Shown here in pieces: positions 14,555-21,481 of a DNA stretch of 21,481 bases. How positions within the stretch are numbered: position 1 is the first letter of the stretch; each line of letters starts with the position of its first letter. Under the pieces are notes generated by a model. That model was not told the DNA's origin. It saw only the letters and a program-made list of their open reading frames with translations, and made no database searches. The position numbers and the translations under genes are program-made. The DNA is from Cyanobacteria bacterium UBA7753 (GTDB lineage: Bacteria > Cyanobacteriota > Vampirovibrionia > Gastranaerophilales > Gastranaerophilaceae): contig DLEF01000010.1 in the NCBI GenBank assembly GCA_002481545.1, forward strand, positions 1 to 21,481, written 5' to 3'.

Positions 14555-14560
14555 ATTATA
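14555..14560 (-). promoter_or_regulatory. Likely kdsB -10 box
   Basis: A perfect TATAAT on the minus strand about 38 nt before the ATG. No convincing -35 box at 17 bp. Confidence 0.4.
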
Positions 14561-14619
14561 CACCCGATTAAAAAAATGTGAAATATTGTTAGGATTTTAG
14601 TCTTTTTAGTCTGTATGGC

Positions 14620-14631
14620 AGACTTCAGTCT
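14620..14631. repeat. Short palindrome AGACT-tc-AGTCT (family E)
   Basis: Same core as 13594-13609. Its place outside the C/D block mirrors that of the left side, consistent with one inverted composite block. Confidence 0.6.
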
Positions 14632-14674
14632 AAAAAATGATATTTTTATTGCTCCCCACCTGTGCGTGTAACAG

Positions 14675-14836
14675 AGATCCTTCGCTGCTATTTGAATGGT
14701 TTAGCCCTGATTCTACGGTTTATCGCTCAGGATGACAATTAACGTGCAATTACACGGGTTACGCCCTCGGAAGTTCCGGCGTTACTGTCATTCTGAGCAC
14801 ATACAACACAAGTGAGTGCGAAGAATCTCAAAAAAA
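14675..14836 (-). repeat. Composite palindromic repeat (families D+C), right copy, inverted
   Basis: Read on the minus strand it repeats the order of the left copy: GAGATTCTTCGCAC, GTGCTCAGAATGACAGT, TTAATTGTCATCCTGAGCGAT, TAAACCAT, CAAATA, then GCGAAGGATCT. Conserved parts match almost base for base, while the centre differs. With the tandem tract at 14893 and the malQ promoter it fills the 524-bp spacer 14517-15040. Confidence 0.8.
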
Positions 14837-14892
14837 TATCGGTGCGAAAAATTCACCCTTCAAAGCTACATCCAAACATCCGCGTAGCGGAT

Positions 14893-14929
14893 CTTAGTAC
14901 CTTAGTGCCCTAGTGTCTTAGTGCCTTAA
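14893..14929 (+). repeat. Short tandem repeat of CTTAGTGCC type
   Basis: Four imperfect units (TTAGTACC, TTAGTGCCC, TAGTGTC, TTAGTGCC) of 7-9 bp in a row. A related ACTAAGGTAC lies inverted near 13329, on the outer side of the left repeat block. Confidence 0.6.
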
Positions 14930-14936
14930 TTTATAT

Positions 14937-14950
14937 TTACCCCTACCCCT
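14937..14950. repeat. TTACCCCTACCCCT repeat, second copy
   Basis: Identical to the motif at the end of kdsB, followed by ATTTACCCCC at 14957-14966. It lies just before the malQ promoter. Confidence 0.6.
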
Positions 14951-14971
14951 AAAAATATTTACCCCCACTAC

Positions 14972-15000
14972 TTGAAAAGAATGTAAATAAATGCTACATT
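14972..15000 (+). promoter_or_regulatory. malQ promoter
   Basis: TTGAAA (14972-14977), a 17-bp spacer and TACATT (14995-15000) with TGC directly before it (extended -10). The leader is about 34 nt, with AGGAG 8 nt before the ATG. Confidence 0.65.
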
Positions 15001-15040
15001 AGACATAGCAGACTGACAGTTTAAATAAGGAGTATCTATA

Positions 15041-16897
15041 ATGGGTTGTGATTGCAAAAAACGTAAAAAAATAGCAAAAGAAGCACTTAAGGTCTTAGGA
15101 AAAGATAATTTTGTATTGATTATGCACGGAGGAAGTTTCCCTTCCCGCAAAGGTGAAGATACAGGGTTCGGGAATATGAATTCTAACGCCGCAAGAGACG
15201 TAATCGATATGTCGGAAGGTTTGTTTAACGCAATCCAACTCGGACCTGCAGGAAAAACAAAATCATCCGATTCATCGCCTTACACGGGTACAATCTTCTC
15301 AGGGAACCCTCTGTTCATCGACCTAAAACAACTTACAACAAAAGAATGGAACAATATTTTATCAGAGGAAACCTTCAACAAAGTTGTAGAAAACAACCCT
15401 AAAAAAGACAAGGGCAGAACAGCTTATTCATACATCTACAAAGCTCAAAATGATGCTCTTAAAGAAGCTTGGGAAAACTTTAAAAACAGTAAAAAACTCC
15501 ACAAAGAGTTTGAAAAATTCAAAAAAGAAAAATCCTTCTGGCTCAACAATGATGCTTTGTATGAAGCCTTATCAATAGAGAACGGAAACGACTATTATCC
15601 GAACTGGAACTCCGAATTGGATAAAAACCTGTTGAACCCGAAAACTCCTGATGAAAAGGCTCAGGCAGAAAAACGTATAACAGAAATAGAAGATAAATAC
15701 AAAGATGAAATAGATTTCTACAAGTTCTGCCAATTCGTTTTAGACAGACAACTTGAAGAAACAAAAAAATATGCAAAGAAACATCATATCAAAATGATTG
15801 CCGACAGACAGGTCGCATTCTCTGACAGAGATGCTTGGGCTTACCAATCATTATTCTTGCCGGGTTGGTGCCTCGGATGTCCTCCTGACTACTTCTCTAA
15901 AGACGGTCAGGCATGGGGATTCCCTGTTATGGATCCTGACCAAATGTTCAACGAAGACGGATCTTTGGGCAAGGGCGGAAAGCTCATGAAAAGACTTTAT
16001 GAAAAGATGTTCAAAGAAAATCCGGGCGGCGTCAGAATCGACCACATCGTTGGTTTGATTGATCCTTGGGTTTATAAATCAGGCAAAAAACCGAAAGTTG
16101 AAGAAGGTGCGGGCAGATTGTATTCATCACCTAAACACCCTGAACTTTCAAGATATGCAATCGCAACTGCTGATGATGTAAATGAAGAACTTGAACCTGA
16201 TAAGGAAGAATATATCAAGACTCTTAACCACAAACAGGTTAAACTGTACGGCAGATTTATCGAAAAAATCGTTATCGCAGCGGCTAAGGAATGCGGTTTG
16301 AACAAAAACGCAATCGTTTGTGAGGATTTGGGTACCTTAACAAAACCCGTTGAAGAAGTAATGAAAGAATACAAACTTCAAGGTATGAGACTTACCCAAT
16401 TCGTTAAACCTGACAAACCTAATCATCCGTATCGTTGCAAAAACATTGAAGAAAATGTTTGGGCTATGGTCGGCACTCACGACAATGAACCGATTTCTTT
16501 CTGGGCAAGAGATATGGTAGAAACCGAAATCGGCTACGAACACGTTAAGAACTTGGTAGCGGATTTATATCCGGAAGTTACCGATAAGGAAGAAAAAGAT
16601 AAACTTATCTGGGATTTAACTCACGATGCAGAGTTGTTGAAGAAAGTTAAATTATCCGAAATTTTTGCTTGCAAAGCTAAAAATATTCAGATTTTCTTCA
16701 CCGATTTCTTCGGTATAGACGATGTCTACAACAAACCGGGTACATCAGGCGATGAAAACTGGTCGTTGAGACTTCCTAACGATTATGCGGAAAGAAAACC
16801 GATTAATTTGAACGAAATACTCGCTATGGCAATCAAATCAAGAGGTTCTAAGTTCGCTAAGAAACACCATAAATTGTTGGAAGAATTGGCTGAATAG
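15041..16897 (+). CDS. malQ: 4-alpha-glucanotransferase (amylomaltase, GH77), divergent
   Basis: MalQ moves alpha-1,4-glucan segments between chains in maltodextrin and glycogen use. The GH77 catalytic set is present: nucleophile D334 in VRIDHIVGL, acid/base E428 in CEDLGT, and D481 in GTHDNEP; PDYFSKDGQAWGFPV (282-296) and NPLFIDL (89-95) also fit. The length of 618 residues exceeds the common 500, with a Lys/Glu-rich helical insert at about 100-245. The usual GDxPxxVxxDSxDVW segment here reads ADRQVAFSDRDAW, so the acceptor-site region is divergent. The N-terminus MGCDCKKRKK is unusual. AGGAG and a good promoter support the start. The codon choice looks tuned for high expression, as in pckA. 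No other glycogen gene is next to it. Confidence 0.9.
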   Translation: MGCDCKKRKKIAKEALKVLGKDNFVLIMHGGSFPSRKGEDTGFGNMNSNAARDVIDMSEGLFNAIQLGPAGKTKSSDSSPYTGTIFSGNPLFIDLKQLTTKEWNNILSEETFNKVVENNPKKDKGRTAYSYIYKAQNDALKEAWENFKNSKKLHKEFEKFKKEKSFWLNNDALYEALSIENGNDYYPNWNSELDKNLLNPKTPDEKAQAEKRITEIEDKYKDEIDFYKFCQFVLDRQLEETKKYAKKHHIKMIADRQVAFSDRDAWAYQSLFLPGWCLGCPPDYFSKDGQAWGFPVMDPDQMFNEDGSLGKGGKLMKRLYEKMFKENPGGVRIDHIVGLIDPWVYKSGKKPKVEEGAGRLYSSPKHPELSRYAIATADDVNEELEPDKEEYIKTLNHKQVKLYGRFIEKIVIAAAKECGLNKNAIVCEDLGTLTKPVEEVMKEYKLQGMRLTQFVKPDKPNHPYRCKNIEENVWAMVGTHDNEPISFWARDMVETEIGYEHVKNLVADLYPEVTDKEEKDKLIWDLTHDAELLKKVKLSEIFACKAKNIQIFFTDFFGIDDVYNKPGTSGDENWSLRLPNDYAERKPINLNEILAMAIKSRGSKFAKKHHKLLEELAE

Positions 16898-16901
16898 AAT
16901 A

Positions 16902-16925
16902 GGTGCTGCAAAAAATTGCACCCTA
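16902..16925 (+). repeat. Imperfect hairpin after malQ
   Basis: GGTGC and GCACC arms around an A-rich loop, then CTAC. Its outline (GGTGC...GCACCCTAC) resembles family A. It lies 5 bp after the malQ stop and may close the malQ mRNA, but has no T-run. Confidence 0.5.
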
Positions 16926-16941
16926 CAATACTGAAATAAAG

Positions 16942-16970
16942 TTGGTGCGGTAGTGACCGCACCCTACTTT
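16942..16970 (+). repeat. Family A palindromic repeat, single copy
   Basis: Identical over 29 bp to the ends of the element at 3473-3653. A degenerate second core (GGCGGTGGTGACCGC) follows at 16980-16994. Confidence 0.85.
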
Positions 16971-17085
16971 AAAAGGTTAGGCGGTGGTGACCGCAGGGGG
17001 AAATGGGTGAATGTTTTACCGTGGCTCCCAAGGAAATGCAGGTTGAAACTTCCGTATAAATAATTAAATATTTGATTAAATGTAG

Positions 17086-17102
17086 GTCAGGCACTGCCTG
17101 AC
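17086..17102. repeat. Palindrome GTCAGGCA-c-TGCCTGAC (family F)
   Basis: A perfect 8-bp inverted repeat with a one-base centre, 23 bp before the next ATG. Together with the family A copies it fills the 228-bp spacer 16898-17125. No clear promoter for the next gene was seen there. Confidence 0.65.
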
Positions 17103-17125
17103 AAAAATAATGAAATATTAGAAAA

Positions 17126-17962
17126 ATGAAAAAGATAATAAAATTATTTTTTATATTAACATTATTTATTCTTTCGCCGATGGCGTTTGCGGAGGATGCA
17201 ACCACGGTTATTCCGACTGATGCGAAGTTGGAATACAACCACGGGATTGACTGCTACAAACTCGGGCAGTATGAAGAGGCTGTCGCCTCGTTCAGAACGG
17301 CAATCAGACTTGCACCCGATTACATCGATGCTTATTACAACTTAGGGAACCTGTTAGATTATCTTAAACAGGCGGATGAAGCTCTGTCTGTATTTGAACA
17401 GATAATCGAGAGAAACCCAAAGGAATATGAGGCTCTGTACAATGCCGCAAAATTAAGCGCACAATTGGGTGACAGAGTGAGCGCAAGTAAATACCTCGGG
17501 ATGATACCGTCTTCAAGCGGATATTATGCCAAAGCTATGAACGAGGTATCAAGGTACAACGTTAAGCCCGCAGGCAAAAACAGACCGTCAAACGTCAGCC
17601 AGACAGCGGGAATTTATCCTAACATAACAAGCCCGACAGGGGTAACAACGGATAAGTTCGGAAACCTATATGTATCAAGTTTTACCGATAATGCGATTTT
17701 TAAATTTCAACCTGACGGAAGAAGAGTTTTGTTCTTCAAGAGTCATTTACTGAACGGGCCTATTTCGCTCACCAGTGACGACAGCGGAAATATATATGTC
17801 GCAAACTATAACGCAAACAATGTTTTGAGACTAACCCGCTCGGGAGCGTGCTCCGTTCTTACAAAAGACGTACAAAAACCATACGGCGTACACGCCGACG
17901 GGAATATGTTATTTGTCGCATGTCAGGGCACAAATTCTATTTTACGACTGAAAATCAAGTAA
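17126..17962 (+). CDS. Exported TPR plus NHL-like beta-propeller-segment protein
   Basis: I do not recognise a named family. The signal peptide spans 1-22 (MKKIIKLFFILTLF...AFA). About three TPR units follow (roughly 31-64, 65-98, 99-128), with YNHGIDCYKLGQYEEAVASF and YYNLGNLLDYLKQADEALSVF as textbook helices. A linker (130-165) leads to three NHL-like blades: SPTGVTTDKFGNLYVSSF (169-186), then GPISL...GNIYVANYNANNVLRL, then KPYGV...NMLFVACQGTNSILRLK. Such parts bind proteins or ligands outside the cytoplasm. Three blades are too few for a closed six-blade propeller, so it may be truncated, pair with a partner, or be an open form. The stop is followed by repeats, so a lost C-terminus is possible. 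There is no strong Shine-Dalgarno sequence. Confidence 0.82.
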   Translation: MKKIIKLFFILTLFILSPMAFAEDATTVIPTDAKLEYNHGIDCYKLGQYEEAVASFRTAIRLAPDYIDAYYNLGNLLDYLKQADEALSVFEQIIERNPKEYEALYNAAKLSAQLGDRVSASKYLGMIPSSSGYYAKAMNEVSRYNVKPAGKNRPSNVSQTAGIYPNITSPTGVTTDKFGNLYVSSFTDNAIFKFQPDGRRVLFFKSHLLNGPISLTSDDSGNIYVANYNANNVLRLTRSGACSVLTKDVQKPYGVHADGNMLFVACQGTNSILRLKIK

Positions 17963-17984
17963 GGTATCAATGCAGTAAGAGTTG

Positions 17985-17999
17985 GTAGACTAAAGTCTA
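17985..17999. repeat. Short palindrome GTAGACT-aa-AGTCTA (family E)
   Basis: Third member of the family at 13594 and 14620, 23 bp after the TPR/NHL stop. Confidence 0.6.
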
Positions 18000-18020
18000 T
18001 CCTACAAAAAGATTCTTACT

Positions 18021-18092
18021 CTCTACCTTTGGGAGAGGGTTGCAGTCGTTTTGTTTCAGGATGAAACAATTACGAATGCGGGTGAGGGTTTG
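18021..18092 (+). repeat. CTCTACC...GGGAGAGGG...GGGTGAGGG repeat (family G)
   Basis: A G-rich composite containing an internal hairpin (GTTTCA/TGAAAC, near 18053-18068). A partial inverted copy (AACCCTCACCCTACTCTC) lies at 19348-19365 in the trpS leader. Intergenic repeat, no coding sense. Confidence 0.55.
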
Positions 18093-18167
18093 TCTTAACA
18101 AATAGTTCGCAAGCTAAAGTATCGTTGCAAAACATTGCCCCCTACTTTTCTAAATATTTTAATTTGT

Positions 18168-18216
18168 GATTCTTCGCACTTGCTTTTAACACTTGTGCTC
18201 AGAATGACAGTAACGC
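18168..18216 (+). repeat. Family C half-element
   Basis: TGATTCTTCGCAC, a short loop, then GTGCTCAGAATGACAGTAACGC. It matches the C halves of the blocks at 13413 and 14675. It lies 27 bp before the trpS stop, in the 280-bp spacer between the convergent TPR/NHL and trpS genes. Confidence 0.75.
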
Positions 18217-18242
18217 ATGTTATTCTGGGTTACTTCTGCCCC

Positions 18243-19286
18243 CTACTCAAAATAATTAATCTTCATTGCCTTGCGGACGTCATGGAGCGTTTTTTGTGCC
18301 TCTGCTCTTGCGACTTCGCAACCGTGTTTCAATATGTCATAAACTTCGGGTTTCCTTTGCTCCCATTCTTTACGGCGTTCACGTATAGGTTGCAAAACAG
18401 TTTGCATTACGTTGTTCAAGAACTTTTTAACTTTGACGTCACCGAGTCCGCCTCTTCTGTAGTGGGCTTTGAGTTCTTCCAGATTGTTGTATTCAGGTAA
18501 AAATTCTTTGAAATATTCATCCTTGCAGAATGCATCAAGATAAATAAATACAGGGTTGTTTTCGGTCTCGCCAGGATCTTCTACTCTCAAATGGTTTTGA
18601 TCGGTATACATAGACATAATTTTCTTTCTGATATCTTCAGGCTCGTCTGATAAGAATATGCAGTTGCCCAATGATTTACTCATTTTTGCTTTGCCGTCTA
18701 ACCCCGGAAGTCTCAGGCAGGCATGGTTTTTAGGCAGGATGATTTCAGGTTCAACCAATGTTTCACCGTAAATCATATTGAAACGTCTTACAATCTCTCT
18801 GCATTGTTCAATCATAGGCTCCTGATCTTCGCCTACGGGAACATGAGTTGCTCTGAATGCTGTAATATCGGCAGCCTGACTAATCGGATAAACGAAAAAT
18901 CCGACAGGAATATTTTTCTCAAAATTTCTCATCTTGATTTCCGTCTTGACGGTCGGATTACGCTGTACACGTGACACTGTAACTAGGTTCATATAATAAA
19001 CCGTAAGTTCCGTGAGCTCGGGAATCATAGATTGGATAAAAATATTGGTTTTAGCGGGATCAATCCCTGCTGCAAGATAATCGAGCGCAACTTCTATAAT
19101 ATTGTCTCTGATTTTTTGCGGGTTTTCTGCGTTATCGGTCAAAGCTTGAACATCAGCCAGCATAACAAAAATCTTGTCAAATCCGCCTTGGTTTTGCAAT
19201 GCCACACGCTCTCTCAATGATCCGACATAATGTCCTATATGTAATTTCCCTGTCGGACGGTCACCCGTCAAAATAATCTTGCCCAT
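18243..19286 (-). CDS. trpS: Tryptophanyl-tRNA synthetase
   Basis: This class I synthetase charges tRNA-Trp. GDRPTGKLHIGHYVGSL holds the HIGH motif (16-19), and GKAKMSKSLGNCI the KMSKS motif (201-205). ADVQALTD and GEDQEPMIEQCREI are normal TrpRS substrate-site segments. The length of 347 residues is in range. AAGGA before the ATG supports the start. The predicted promoter has an extended -10 at 19414-19406, so the leader is about 113 nt and contains a partial family G repeat. No T-box or tryptophan-rich leader peptide was found. Confidence 0.97.
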   Translation of the reverse strand: MGKIILTGDRPTGKLHIGHYVGSLRERVALQNQGGFDKIFVMLADVQALTDNAENPQKIRDNIIEVALDYLAAGIDPAKTNIFIQSMIPELTELTVYYMNLVTVSRVQRNPTVKTEIKMRNFEKNIPVGFFVYPISQAADITAFRATHVPVGEDQEPMIEQCREIVRRFNMIYGETLVEPEIILPKNHACLRLPGLDGKAKMSKSLGNCIFLSDEPEDIRKKIMSMYTDQNHLRVEDPGETENNPVFIYLDAFCKDEYFKEFLPEYNNLEELKAHYRRGGLGDVKVKKFLNNVMQTVLQPIRERRKEWEQRKPEVYDILKHGCEVARAEAQKTLHDVRKAMKINYFE

Positions 19287-19347
19287 ATTCTTTCCTTCTT
19301 AAATGTTTTGTTTAGTTTGTGCGGTGGTTATGTCGGTGTGTGGCAGA

Positions 19348-19366
19348 ACCCTCACCCTACTCTCTG
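19348..19366 (-). repeat. Partial family G repeat in the trpS leader
   Basis: AACCCTCACCCTACTCTC, the reverse form of the motif at 18021-18092. Confidence 0.45.
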
Positions 19367-19405
19367 ACAGGAGCATATATTTACCCCCGCACCCTGCTTA
19401 ATAAG

Positions 19406-19414
19406 ATTATAGCA
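19406..19414 (-). promoter_or_regulatory. Extended -10 promoter, probably of trpS
   Basis: TGC followed by TATAAT on the minus strand; TGTTAT lies 17 bp upstream as a weak -35. It follows the pckA terminator directly, so trpS would be transcribed independently. Confidence 0.5.
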
Positions 19415-19442
19415 AAAAATCGGGATTTATAACACACGCAAT

Positions 19443-19472
19443 AAAAAAGATGCCCCGAATATCGGGACATCT
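19443..19472 (-). terminator. pckA rho-independent terminator
   Basis: On the minus strand AGATGTCCCGA and TCGGGGCATCT form an 11-bp stem with one G-T pair and a 3-nt loop (19472-19448), followed by six T. A T5 run on the other side could make it work in both directions. It lies 22 bp after the pckA stop. Confidence 0.9.
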
Positions 19473-19494
19473 CTTTTTGTATATAATTATGAAA

Positions 19495-21093
19495 TTATAC
19501 CATGCTCATTGGTTTAGGACCTGCATTAGTGATTTCAGCCGGCATGTTAGGATACTTCTCAGCGAAGTTATCGTTGAACATTTGAGCCAACTTGTTAGCA
19601 GCCTTATCGTAAGCAGCCTTATCAGACCACAAACCTCTAGCGTCTAACATTTCAGCAGGAACATCAGGACAAGATGTAGGATAATCTACATTGAAGATGT
19701 CATGGTGTTTAAATTCAACGTTATCGAACGAACCGTTCAATGCAGCTGTTACCATAGCTCTTGTATAAGCCAATTTCATTCTCTTAGCACCTGAAGCAGC
19801 ACTTCCGCCTGCCCAACCTGTGTTAACTAAGTAAACCTTAGTGCCGTATTTTTCAAGTTTTTCACCAAGCATCTTAGCGTAAACTGAAGCATCCATTGGC
19901 ATGAACGGTTCACCGAACAATGTTGAGAATGTAGGAACAGGTTCTGTGATTCCTCTTTCGGTACCGGCTAATTTAGAAGTGAAACCTGTTACGAAGTGAT
20001 ACATAGCAGCGTTCTTGTCTAATCTTGAGATTGGAGGCAATACACCGAATGCATCAGCTGTTAAGAAGATAACAACTTTCGGAATACCACCCATTGAAGG
20101 GATAGCTGCGTTATCGATGTAGTTGATAGGATAGCCTACACGAGTGTTTTCAGTGTACTTGCTGTCATAGAAATCAAGAACTCTTGTTTCAGGATCCATA
20201 ACAACGTTTTCAACCATTGAACCGAATTTGATAGCGTTGTAAATTTCAGGTTCGTTTTCCTTTGAAAGGTTGATACATTTAGCGTAGCAACCGCCTTCAA
20301 AGTTGAATACACCGTCAGGAGACCAACCGTGTTCATCATCACCGATTAACTTACGGTTTGGATCAGCTGACAATGTTGTCTTACCTGTACCTGACAATCC
20401 GAAGAATACAGCTGTTTCATGAGTCTTAGGATCCATGTTAGCTGAGCAGTGCATAGGTAATACGTTTTTCTTAGTCATTACATAGTTCATAGTTGAGAAT
20501 ACAGACTTTTTGATTTCGCCTGAGTATTGTGAACCTGCAATCAAAATCATATGTGCTTCATAATCGATTGAAATGAATGCTTCTGAGTGAGTACCGTCAA
20601 CTTCAGGATCACATTTGAAACCAGGAGCACAGATGATAGTGTAATCAGCTTCGCCGTAGTTTGCTAATTCTTCTGCGGTTGGTCTGATTAACAATTGGTG
20701 AATGAACATGTTTTGGCAAGCAAGTTCGTTGATAATTCTGAATTTTTGAGTGTATTTCTTATCAGCACCTGCATAACCATCGAAGATAAATATTTCTTTA
20801 CCGTTCAAGTAGTTAACCATTTTTTCTTTAATCTTGTTAAAGTTTTCTCTTGAAACAGGTCTGTTAACCTTGCCCCAAGCGATTTCGTTGTGGATACCTT
20901 CAGTATCAACAATGAATTTATCCTTAGGTGAACGACCGGTATATTTTCCTGTTGTAACAACCAAAGCACCGGTTTCAGATAATGTACCTTCGCCTCTTCT
21001 CAAAGCTGCTTCCGTCAATTGAGCCGGAGTCCAGTTTCTGTGAACGGCTGAAGGTGAAGTAATACCTAATTTTTCAATTCCATAAGTTTCCAT
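19495..21093 (-). CDS. pckA: Phosphoenolpyruvate carboxykinase (ATP)
   Basis: The enzyme interconverts oxaloacetate plus ATP and PEP plus CO2 plus ADP. It serves gluconeogenesis, or in fermenters runs toward oxaloacetate and gains ATP. Seen: TGRSPKDKF (52-60), the kinase P-loop GLSGTGKTT (232-240), GDDEHGW (251-257, metal and ATP site), NYIDNAAIPSMGG and the C-terminal LVNTGWAGG. The 532-residue length is typical of the ATP class. GGAG 8 nt before the ATG, a promoter at 21134-21161 and a strong terminator make it a single-gene unit. The codon choice looks biased for high expression. With malQ it points to active glycogen or sugar metabolism. Confidence 0.98.
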   Translation of the reverse strand: METYGIEKLGITSPSAVHRNWTPAQLTEAALRRGEGTLSETGALVVTTGKYTGRSPKDKFIVDTEGIHNEIAWGKVNRPVSRENFNKIKEKMVNYLNGKEIFIFDGYAGADKKYTQKFRIINELACQNMFIHQLLIRPTAEELANYGEADYTIICAPGFKCDPEVDGTHSEAFISIDYEAHMILIAGSQYSGEIKKSVFSTMNYVMTKKNVLPMHCSANMDPKTHETAVFFGLSGTGKTTLSADPNRKLIGDDEHGWSPDGVFNFEGGCYAKCINLSKENEPEIYNAIKFGSMVENVVMDPETRVLDFYDSKYTENTRVGYPINYIDNAAIPSMGGIPKVVIFLTADAFGVLPPISRLDKNAAMYHFVTGFTSKLAGTERGITEPVPTFSTLFGEPFMPMDASVYAKMLGEKLEKYGTKVYLVNTGWAGGSAASGAKRMKLAYTRAMVTAALNGSFDNVEFKHHDIFNVDYPTSCPDVPAEMLDARGLWSDKAAYDKAANKLAQMFNDNFAEKYPNMPAEITNAGPKPMSMV

Positions 21094-21133
21094 AATTTCA
21101 TCTCCATTTTCTTACGTGTTGATTACACCATTA

Positions 21134-21161
21134 AATATATAACAAAAATTTTTAATTTCAA
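21134..21161 (-). promoter_or_regulatory. pckA promoter
   Basis: TTGAAA (21161-21156), a 16-bp spacer and TATATT (21139-21134) on the minus strand; the leader is about 35 nt with GGAG before the ATG. Confidence 0.55.
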
Positions 21162-21481
21162 CACCCTGTAAGAATTATTTTTATTGACCTGTAAACCTTT
21201 TTTAGCGTAAAAATAGTATTTAAAAGCAAAAATCAAAGAGCATAGTCTGAAATGCAACAATAACAACGATATCAGCAATGTAGATACCTGTGGATTATTT
21301 AATCTCACGGGGAACGTTAGTGCATAAATAAATAGTACGATTAATTTATGCAAAATTATCGCTCCGCGTTGAACCTCTCCTAACCTATCTCAAAACAATA
21401 CTTAATTGCTTTTTGCCAGAGTTCCTCTGGGGCGAAACATGTATGTAACCGAAGTAGGCGCACGGGTTGTGCTTGTCACAA
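21162..21481. other. Right-edge region without a callable gene
   Basis: This 320-bp stretch is AT-rich up to about 21350, with no credible gene. A more GC-rich part near 21358-21481 follows. It contains a perfect hairpin on the minus strand (CCAGAG-GAA-CTCTGG, 21430-21416). Two minus-strand frames and one plus-strand frame from an ATG at 21440 (MYVTEVGARVVLV) stay open to the window edge, but none has a ribosome-binding site or a recognised motif. It may be the edge of a gene or another intergenic repeat. Confidence 0.4.

Noticed and set aside
13400..14840. CRISPR array or composite transposon around kdsB
   Set aside because: The repeats are palindromic, spaced irregularly and only two or three in number, with no cas or transposase gene nearby.
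19287..19400. T-box or trp leader peptide before trpS
   Set aside because: No T-box sequence, no tryptophan-rich short frame and no terminator hairpin in the leader.

Overview
The window is a chromosomal piece of a Gram-negative-type bacterium with AT-rich DNA. The core genes secA, ribF, dgt, coaBC, gmk, argS, trpS, kdsB, malQ and pckA are all intact. kdsB activates Kdo, so the cell should make lipopolysaccharide. The low GC, the divergent proteins, the ATP-type PEP carboxykinase with glycogen-type 4-alpha-glucanotransferase, and the repeat-filled spacers would suit a gut-type, non-photosynthetic relative of Cyanobacteria (Gastranaerophilales/Melainabacteria). That placement is inference from gene style; Elusimicrobiota-like lineages are not excluded.

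Layout, left to right. (1) 1-504, minus: the 5' part of a gene for a secreted, extremely cysteine-rich repeat protein (metallothionein-like), cut by the window edge. (2) 693-3323, minus: secA. (3) 3324-3734: gene-free, holding a 181-bp MITE-like element. (4) 3735-5584, plus: ribF and a formyltransferase, overlapping. (5) 5594-9175, minus: gmk-coaBC-nif3-like, with overlapping reading frames, followed by dgt. (6) 9569-10833, plus: secreted parvulin, an unknown protein, and a CxxCxxCC metal-cluster protein. (7) 10842-11483: a small XRE regulator diverging from a HAD-like gene broken by a -1 frameshift at an A-run. (8) 11526-14516, minus: argS and kdsB; kdsB lies between two inverted copies of a palindromic repeat block. 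(9) 15041-17962, plus: malQ and a secreted TPR/NHL protein. (10) 18243-21093, minus: trpS and pckA.

Most genes are housekeeping. The clear oddity is the cysteine-rich secreted protein, in which about 35% of residues from 61 to the window edge are Cys, arranged in 37-residue repeats. It has a canonical promoter and a near-perfect Shine-Dalgarno sequence. A second theme is that the spacers are filled with at least six families of short palindromic repeats (REP/MITE-like), several present two or three times. A third theme is that some genes (ribF, gmk, xre) have a -10 box only 6-8 nt before the ATG and no Shine-Dalgarno sequence, which predicts leaderless mRNAs, while others have strong Shine-Dalgarno sequences. 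No rRNA, tRNA, CRISPR array, phage gene or transposase gene was seen.
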